Assembly: GCA_030039695.1 (NCBI GenBank)
Contig: JASHVB010000909.1
Coordinates: 1 to 7,635 of the forward strand
From: Acetobacteraceae bacterium
GTDB lineage: Bacteria; Pseudomonadota; Alphaproteobacteria; Acetobacterales; Acetobacteraceae
Direction of reading: 5' to 3'
DNA: 7,635 nt
Under the pieces are notes generated by a model that saw only the letters and a list, made by a program, of their open reading frames with translations, did no database searches and was not told the DNA's origin. Numbering within the stretch: position 1 is the stretch's first letter; the number at the start of each line of letters is the position of its first letter. This document shows, in pieces, positions 1 to 3,100 of the stretch. A program made the position numbers and the translations under genes.

Positions 1-48
1 GCCACAGTAGGGGCTGCTACGCACAATGCCCAAAGCGTTCCATTTTTA

Positions 49-78
49 GTGCAAAAATCCGCCGCAATTGGTGATAAT
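49..78 (+). promoter_or_regulatory. Possible sigma-70 promoter for the small membrane protein
   Basis: A GATAAT hexamer at 73-78 is preceded by TG at 71-72 in the sequence GGTGATAATGG, so it looks like a good -10 box. Upstream with an 18-base gap lies GTGCAA at 49-54, which matches the -35 consensus at only 3 of 6 positions. Transcription would start near 85 and leave a leader of about 45 bases before the start codon at 132. The A+T-richer character of 40-80 compared with its surroundings also fits a promoter. The rest of 1-131 shows no gene. Confidence 0.35.
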
Positions 79-131
79 GGTCACATCGCACGGAACATTT
101 CAGCTTATCGGTCGGACGGGATGGAGAGGTG

Positions 132-296
132 ATGATGGCCCTGACCCATAGAGACGATCATCAAGGCATTCTCGGCAACCGCGCGTTCCTCACGCCGGTA
201 ATGTGGATTCTCGTGCTGCTGGCCGCGTATTTCGTGCTGACGGACTGGCACACCGTGCCGTCGCTGATCGCCTCGACGCTTGCGGCGATACGCTGA
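132..296 (+). CDS. Small single-span membrane protein, 54 aa, unknown function
   Basis: This short plus-strand frame encodes 54 residues. A charged, histidine-containing N-terminus (THRDDHQG, residues 5-12) is followed by one clear hydrophobic segment at about residues 19-37 (FLTPVMWILVLLAAYFVL) and a short polar, then Ala-rich tail. Two ATG codons lie in tandem at 132 and 135. GGAG at 123-126 and AGAGG at 125-129 each give proper ribosome-binding spacing, so either ATG could be used. The layout (charged start, one membrane helix, then LTDWH right after it) loosely recalls DUF2933-type small membrane proteins, which often read AYFLLTEH at the same place. I treat this as a weak resemblance. 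It is the only plus-strand gene here and converges on the DUF427 gene. The topology call is firmer than any function. Confidence 0.62.
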   Translation: MMALTHRDDHQGILGNRAFLTPVMWILVLLAAYFVLTDWHTVPSLIASTLAAIR

Positions 297-314
297 CGCG
301 GCGCGCCGGATCAG
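293..314. repeat. Palindrome spanning two convergent stop codons
   Basis: The perfect 10-base palindrome CGGCGCGCCG (299-308) is flanked by CTGA and TCAG, which also pair, with two unpaired bases on each side. It covers the stop codon of the plus-strand small gene (294-296) and that of the minus-strand DUF427 gene (311-313). A folded RNA of this sequence could act at the 3' end of either transcript. There is no T-run and almost no loop, so I do not call it an intrinsic terminator. Confidence 0.35.
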
Positions 315-592
315 CGTAGTTCGACGTCTTCCCAGAAACCGAAACGTCCGCCGACCTGTGCCATCTTGGGTTGTGGCGCCTCATAGCACCACGCGTTACG
401 ACTGTGACGCACCCCATCGATGATGACGTCGTAGAACTGCACGCCATGCGGGCAGGCGCGGTCGGAATCGGTTTTCTCGGACTTTTCCAGCCAGTCCATG
501 CGGACTGAGCCGGGCGGGAAGTACCGATAGCCGCCCGCTTCCACGATGTCCGTGCTGTCGGCGACGATACGGCCGTTGAGGACTGCCTGCAT
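311..592 (-). CDS. DUF427 domain-containing protein, 93 aa
   Basis: The protein is a single small beta-rich domain of the DUF427 family, which is cytoplasmic and of no established biochemical role. Visible family signatures are GGYRYFPPGSV (20-30), the CPHG turn (47-50, where many members have CPxKG), FYDVIIDG (53-60), the AWCYEAP strand (67-73) and the closing FGFWEDVEL (84-92). The length is usual for one DUF427 domain. The frame stays open upstream to 814, but that part is Arg/Pro-rich and unlike the family. I start at the ATG at 592 because GGAGG lies 6 bases before it and the domain begins there. The gene stands alone, about 300 bases downstream of the GST gene. Family assignment is good; function is unknown. 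Confidence 0.85.
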   Translation of the reverse strand: MQAVLNGRIVADSTDIVEAGGYRYFPPGSVRMDWLEKSEKTDSDRACPHGVQFYDVIIDGVRHSRNAWCYEAPQPKMAQVGGRFGFWEDVELR

Positions 593-598
593 CGGGTT

Positions 599-603
599 CC
601 TCC
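599..603 (-). promoter_or_regulatory. Ribosome binding site fixing the DUF427 start
   Basis: On the minus strand GGAGG stands 6 bases before the ATG at 592. It decides between this start and the longer open frame reaching 814, which has no comparable site. Confidence 0.75.
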
Positions 604-806
604 GTTGGGTGGGAATGGGGAGCCTCTCCCGTGGAGCCGGGGAGGTCAAGGCGTGCGGCGCCCAGGGGGGCGTGTGGGCGGAGGCATTTTCATGAATGCA
701 GCGCGCTCGCCCGCTTTTTTTCGCTCCGCGAGCTCTCCCGCGCGGCGCGGCCGAGATCGTCCTGAAGCCAGCCAGTTGACGGCCCTGAAGTAGGTCAACC
801 GATTGA

Positions 807-836
807 TTTATCACTCAACCCTTGCGAGCGAGACAA
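807..836 (-). promoter_or_regulatory. Possible minus-strand promoter upstream of DUF427
   Basis: Reading the minus strand, TTGTCT (831-836) and GATAAA (807-812) are separated by 18 bases, and each matches 4 of 6 consensus positions. A transcript from here would carry a leader of about 200 bases before the DUF427 start, which is long, so the call is tentative. Confidence 0.25.
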
Positions 837-841
837 TCGCG
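826..841. repeat. Copy 1 of a 16-base direct repeat flanking the GST-gloB pair
   Basis: GAGCGAGACAATCGCG matches 2282-2297 at 15 of 16 positions in the same orientation. The two copies lie about 50 bases outside each end of the GST-gloB pair. A chance match of this quality is possible in GC-rich DNA. Confidence 0.4.
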
Positions 842-892
842 GAGCAGTTGGCCAAGTGTACCTTTCCAGAGCGCCGCCCACCGAATTTTGGG

Positions 893-1489
893 TTATTCGT
901 TCGGCGCCGTGCGGGCTATGCACGGGTTCTGGGCGAACGCCTCGAACCACACCGTCAACTTGGGATGACCGGGCCGCCACGGCTCCGTGGCGAACCGGAA
1001 ATCCAAGTACCCGAGCGCGCAAGCGACCGTGATCGAGCCAATATCCACCAGCTCGTGCGGCGGATCCGCCTCGAATGCATCTAGGCTGCGTTCCACCACG
1101 CCGCGGTAGCGTGCCATCAGCGCGTCCCGGGCATCCTCCCGCGGTCGTAGCGCCTCGCCGCGGCGGGCTACCGCGGCGTCGAGGATCCCATCGGCCAGCG
1201 CCTGCAGCTTCAAAGCCCGCCAGCGTGCCGTGCCGTGCTCCGGAAATAGCGGCGGTGCATCGCTCAGCGTGTCCAGGTATTCGCAGATCACCGGGCTGTC
1301 GAACAACGCCAGGCCATCGTCAGTGATCAGGCATGGCACCTTGCCCAGCGGGTTGTCGTGCAAAAGGTCGGGCGGTGACGTGGCGAGACTGGTCGGCGCT
1401 GCCTCAATCTCCTGTTCCAGGCCGCGGGCAATGGCACAGGCCATGACTTTGCGCACAAACGGGCTGGTTGCGACGAAATACAGCTTCAT
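893..1489 (-). CDS. Glutathione S-transferase family protein (YibF-like), 198 aa
   Basis: A cytosolic GST-fold protein expected to bind glutathione and conjugate or process electrophiles; its own substrate cannot be read from sequence. The thioredoxin-like N-domain shows TSPFVRKV (8-15, Ser9 at the usual catalytic position), NPLGKVPCL (46-54, with the cis-Pro at 52) and DSPVICEYLD (64-73), which holds the glutathione-binding Asp-Ser pair. The helical C-domain carries ALADGILDA (97-105) and the ITVACALGYLDFRF stretch (153-166). These blocks and the length closely resemble the E. coli YibF group. The start at 1489 gives a classic MKLYF beginning; a longer frame to 1537 only adds a non-homologous Arg-rich piece overlapping gloB. 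It lies 7 bases after the gloB stop with a weak ribosome site, suggesting co-transcription and translational coupling with gloB. Confidence 0.9.
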   Translation of the reverse strand: MKLYFVATSPFVRKVMACAIARGLEQEIEAAPTSLATSPPDLLHDNPLGKVPCLITDDGLALFDSPVICEYLDTLSDAPPLFPEHGTARWRALKLQALADGILDAAVARRGEALRPREDARDALMARYRGVVERSLDAFEADPPHELVDIGSITVACALGYLDFRFATEPWRPGHPKLTVWFEAFAQNPCIARTAPNE

Positions 1490-1496
1490 CGGTGCG

Positions 1497-2228
1497 CTAT
1501 CCGCGGAACGCGTCCTTCTTCGCCCGCACGTCGGCAAGCTTCGCCACGTCCGGCGCGCGCAAGAACGGATTGGCGGCCAGCTCGTCTGACATCACCGAGG
1601 GCACCGTCGGCTGTCCTGCCGCGCGCTGCTGGCGCGCCTGGGCCGTGCGTGCCTGTAGCGCAGCATTGTTGGGATCGACGCTGAGCGCGAAGCGCGCGTT
1701 ACTCTCCGTATATTCGTGGCCGCAGCAGATCTTGGTGCTGCCAGGCAGCGCCTTCAGTTTGGCGAGGCTGGAAAACATTTCCGCCGCCGTACCTTCGATG
1801 AAGCGGCCGCAGCCGAGCGAGAACAGCGTATCGCCGGACAGCAGGATGTTGCCGTCAGGGAAGAAGTAGTTGATCTGGCCGCGTGTGTGGCCCGGCGTCT
1901 CGATGACGCGGGCCGAAGCCGAGCCGAACGGCACGGTGTCGCCTTCCTGCACCGCGACGTCGAGCTTCGGCAGGCGGTGCGCGTCGGCCGCTGCGCCGAC
2001 CACCTTGGCGCCGAAATGCGCACGCACTTCGTCGGTGCCGGCAATGTGGTCGGCGTGATGGTGGGTGAGCAGGATCAGGTCGAGCCGGCCGCCAGCTTTC
2101 TCCAGTGCAGCGATCACCGGTTTGGGCTCCGCCGGATCAACAATTGCCACGGCGCCGGTGGCGCTGTCGCGCAGCAGCCAGGCATAGTTGTCGGAGAGGA
2201 TCGGGACGGGTTGGGCTGTGACTGTCAT
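1497..2228 (-). CDS. gloB: Hydroxyacylglutathione hydrolase (glyoxalase II), 243 aa
   Basis: Glyoxalase II hydrolyses S-D-lactoylglutathione to D-lactate and glutathione, the second step of methylglyoxal detoxification, in the cytoplasm. It is a metallo-beta-lactamase-fold enzyme with two metal ions. All metal ligands are visible: THHHADH (55-61: His56, His58, Asp60, His61), His114 in TPGHT, the bridging Asp133 in SGDTLFS, and His171 in CGHEYT. The C-terminal glyoxalase II cap is present, with SNARFALSVDP (176-186), PTVPS (207-211), NPFLR (220-224) and the end KKDAFRG. Length and domain order are normal. The ATG at 2228 is chosen because the family begins just after it (PILSDNYAWL). No Shine-Dalgarno sequence precedes it, and a -10-like TAAGCT sits so close that the message may be leaderless. 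It forms a likely two-gene operon with the GST downstream. Confidence 0.95.
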   Translation of the reverse strand: MTVTAQPVPILSDNYAWLLRDSATGAVAIVDPAEPKPVIAALEKAGGRLDLILLTHHHADHIAGTDEVRAHFGAKVVGAAADAHRLPKLDVAVQEGDTVPFGSASARVIETPGHTRGQINYFFPDGNILLSGDTLFSLGCGRFIEGTAAEMFSSLAKLKALPGSTKICCGHEYTESNARFALSVDPNNAALQARTAQARQQRAAGQPTVPSVMSDELAANPFLRAPDVAKLADVRAKKDAFRG

Positions 2229-2234
2229 GTGCGA

Positions 2235-2240
2235 AGCTTA
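2235..2240 (-). promoter_or_regulatory. Possible -10 box giving a leaderless gloB transcript
   Basis: On the minus strand TAAGCT ends 6 bases before the gloB ATG at 2228, so transcription would begin at or beside the A of the start codon. There is no Shine-Dalgarno sequence between them and the -35 region is poor. The match to TATAAT is only partial. Confidence 0.25.
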
Positions 2241-2281
2241 GCACCGGCGGGCGCGTGCGGGAACTGGCGGGGAGGTGCGGT

Positions 2282-2297
2282 GAGCGAGACAACCGCG
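2282..2297. repeat. Copy 2 of a 16-base direct repeat flanking the GST-gloB pair
   Basis: GAGCGAGACAACCGCG, identical to 826-841 except for one C/T difference. It lies about 50 bases upstream of the gloB start. Confidence 0.4.
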
Positions 2298-2471
2298 TCA
2301 TCGAACGCCAGGCTTCGGTCTGAACACGATCCGCGCGGCCCCGGAAGGCACCAATACCAGCCGCTTGGCTGCAGGTTCGCAGGTTGGTCGTATTTGATGC
2401 GTGCGCCTCAGCAACACCGCACGCGTCGGCGCGAACGTGCCGGGTCCGTAATGCCGGACATCGGCCAGTTA

Positions 2472-2561
2472 TCGATCGAGCCCAAAATGGACACCCGGCC
2501 CCGGGTTCACCACATAGGCAACCTCAATGCCAAGATAGCGGTGGAGTTGGTGGACTGAGAT
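2472..2561 (-). pseudogene. Possible remnant of a tyrosine recombinase C-terminus
   Basis: A 30-codon minus-strand stretch bounded by stops at 2562-2564 and 2469-2471 reads SVHQLHRYLGIEVAYV near its start. Many phage- and island-type tyrosine recombinases end with a catalytic-tyrosine segment of the form STVRYLGIEVDDAL, so RYLGIEV at this spacing is suggestive. The residues after it do not continue the family and there is no start codon or upstream integrase body. If real, it is a decayed scrap. A chance resemblance in a short frame is quite possible. Confidence 0.22.
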
Positions 2562-2566
2562 TCACC

Positions 2567-3100
2567 CTACGCAAGTTCTTTTGCTAGGTTTTGCAATTCT
2601 GTGGACAGGGTTGCAAACACAGTTACTGGCATGAACTTGTTGCCGTCGATCTTGCGCAGGAACGGATGCTGCTCGACGAACGCCCTATATTCGTCGATGA
2701 TCTCTTGTGCCTTCGCTTTCAATTTCGACATCGTCTCAGGGTCTGCCCCGCTCAGAGCCTCGTCCAGCGTGGTCTCGAGGCGGCTGTCGAGCCCTTCTAT
2801 AATGCTGTCAAACTTGCCGATCTCAGTGTTCAATGCGGCGAAGTCGGGCTCATTCGCCAGTACCGCACGCAGCCTGGCCTGCAATTCAGCAACGGTCGAG
2901 CGCGCGTCGGTGCGCGCCTTACCCCAGTTCAGCCGCGCCTTGCGGAAGGCCATTGTCAATGGGCCGAGCCCAACTGCGATTTCTTGCGCCGCTTCTTGCG
3001 CACGTCGCTGACCCATGCTCACCCGTAGATCGACGCCAAGGACACGATCAAGCCAGGCGCCTTTCGCTCCCACGTCGTTGACGTCGGACCGTTCGCTCAT
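2567..3100 (-). CDS. Uncharacterised helical protein, 177 aa, last gene of the operon
   Basis: I do not recognise a named family. The protein is predicted almost entirely helical and soluble, with no signal peptide or membrane segment. A long amphipathic region runs over residues 30-115 (heptad-like around 66-82 and 90-113), followed by a charged helix at 121-145. The last 40 residues match the end of the protein encoded at 6096-7635: Tyr138, Pro146, Asn154 and Phe156 have identical spacing, followed by VTVF (159-162) and a Leu-rich helix. The ATG at 3100 overlaps the stop of the 989-aa gene by 4 bases (ATGA) and has AGGAGGTGA just upstream, so the start is secure and translation is likely coupled and efficient. 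Small size plus a shared tail would suit an adaptor, chaperone or stoichiometric partner of the larger proteins, but this is inference. Confidence 0.85.
   Translation of the reverse strand: MSERSDVNDVGAKGAWLDRVLGVDLRVSMGQRRAQEAAQEIAVGLGPLTMAFRKARLNWGKARTDARSTVAELQARLRAVLANEPDFAALNTEIGKFDSIIEGLDSRLETTLDEALSGADPETMSKLKAKAQEIIDEYRAFVEQHPFLRKIDGNKFMPVTVFATLSTELQNLAKELA
2570..2689 (-). other. Shared C-terminal module, copy in the 177-aa protein
   Basis: Residues 138-177 follow the pattern Y-x7-P-x7-N-x-F-x2-V-T-V-F, then a helix with Leu at regular spacing. The same pattern closes the protein encoded at 6096-7635, with a one-residue length difference after the Phe. In this copy the Pro-centred block reads QHPFLRKIDGNKF (144-156). 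Confidence 0.6.

Larger units (their letters stand above)
593..892. other. Non-coding gap between the DUF427 and GST genes
   Basis: About 300 bases without a convincing gene. The open frames here code for Arg/Pro-rich peptides and match no family. It holds the DUF427 ribosome binding site, a possible minus-strand promoter (807-836), a 16-base sequence repeated near gloB (826-841), and two GGGGAG copies (617-622 and 639-644) that could each pair with CTCCC at 626-630. A run of seven T at 715-721 follows GC-rich sequence, but I find no matching stem for a terminator in either direction. Confidence 0.6.
2229..2566. other. Gap between gloB and the helical-protein operon
   Basis: About 340 bases without an intact gene. 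A plus-strand frame runs through it from 1716 to 2558, but for most of its length it is the antisense of gloB. On the minus strand one frame gives a 30-codon piece with an integrase-like motif (2472-2561), then a stop, then 57 open codons with no recognisable content. It also holds the second copy of the 16-base repeat (2282-2297) and a GC-rich palindrome (2493-2506, ACCCGG then CC then CCGGGT). I see no convincing terminator after the 177-aa gene. Confidence 0.55.

Noticed and set aside
92..116. EcfG-type general stress promoter (GGAAC followed by cGTT) before the small membrane gene
   Set aside because: GGAAC is present at 92-96, but no GTT is found at the required 16-17 base distance.
715..721. 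Run of seven T as an intrinsic terminator
   Set aside because: No stem of useful length precedes it on the plus strand, and on the minus strand it would be an A-run on the wrong side.
593..814. N-terminal extension of the DUF427 protein to a start at 814
   Set aside because: The added 74 residues are Arg/Pro-rich and unrelated to the family, while GGAGG stands correctly before the ATG at 592.
2365..2395. tRNA-like T-arm around GGTTCGCAGG
   Set aside because: The sequence is a short tandem GCAGGTT repeat and does not fold into a T-stem. No anticodon arm or acceptor stem is found.
1716..2558. A 280-codon plus-strand frame
   Set aside because: It runs antisense to gloB, whose catalytic motifs are unmistakable, and its product has no family features. 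It only extends into the gap because the DNA is GC-rich.
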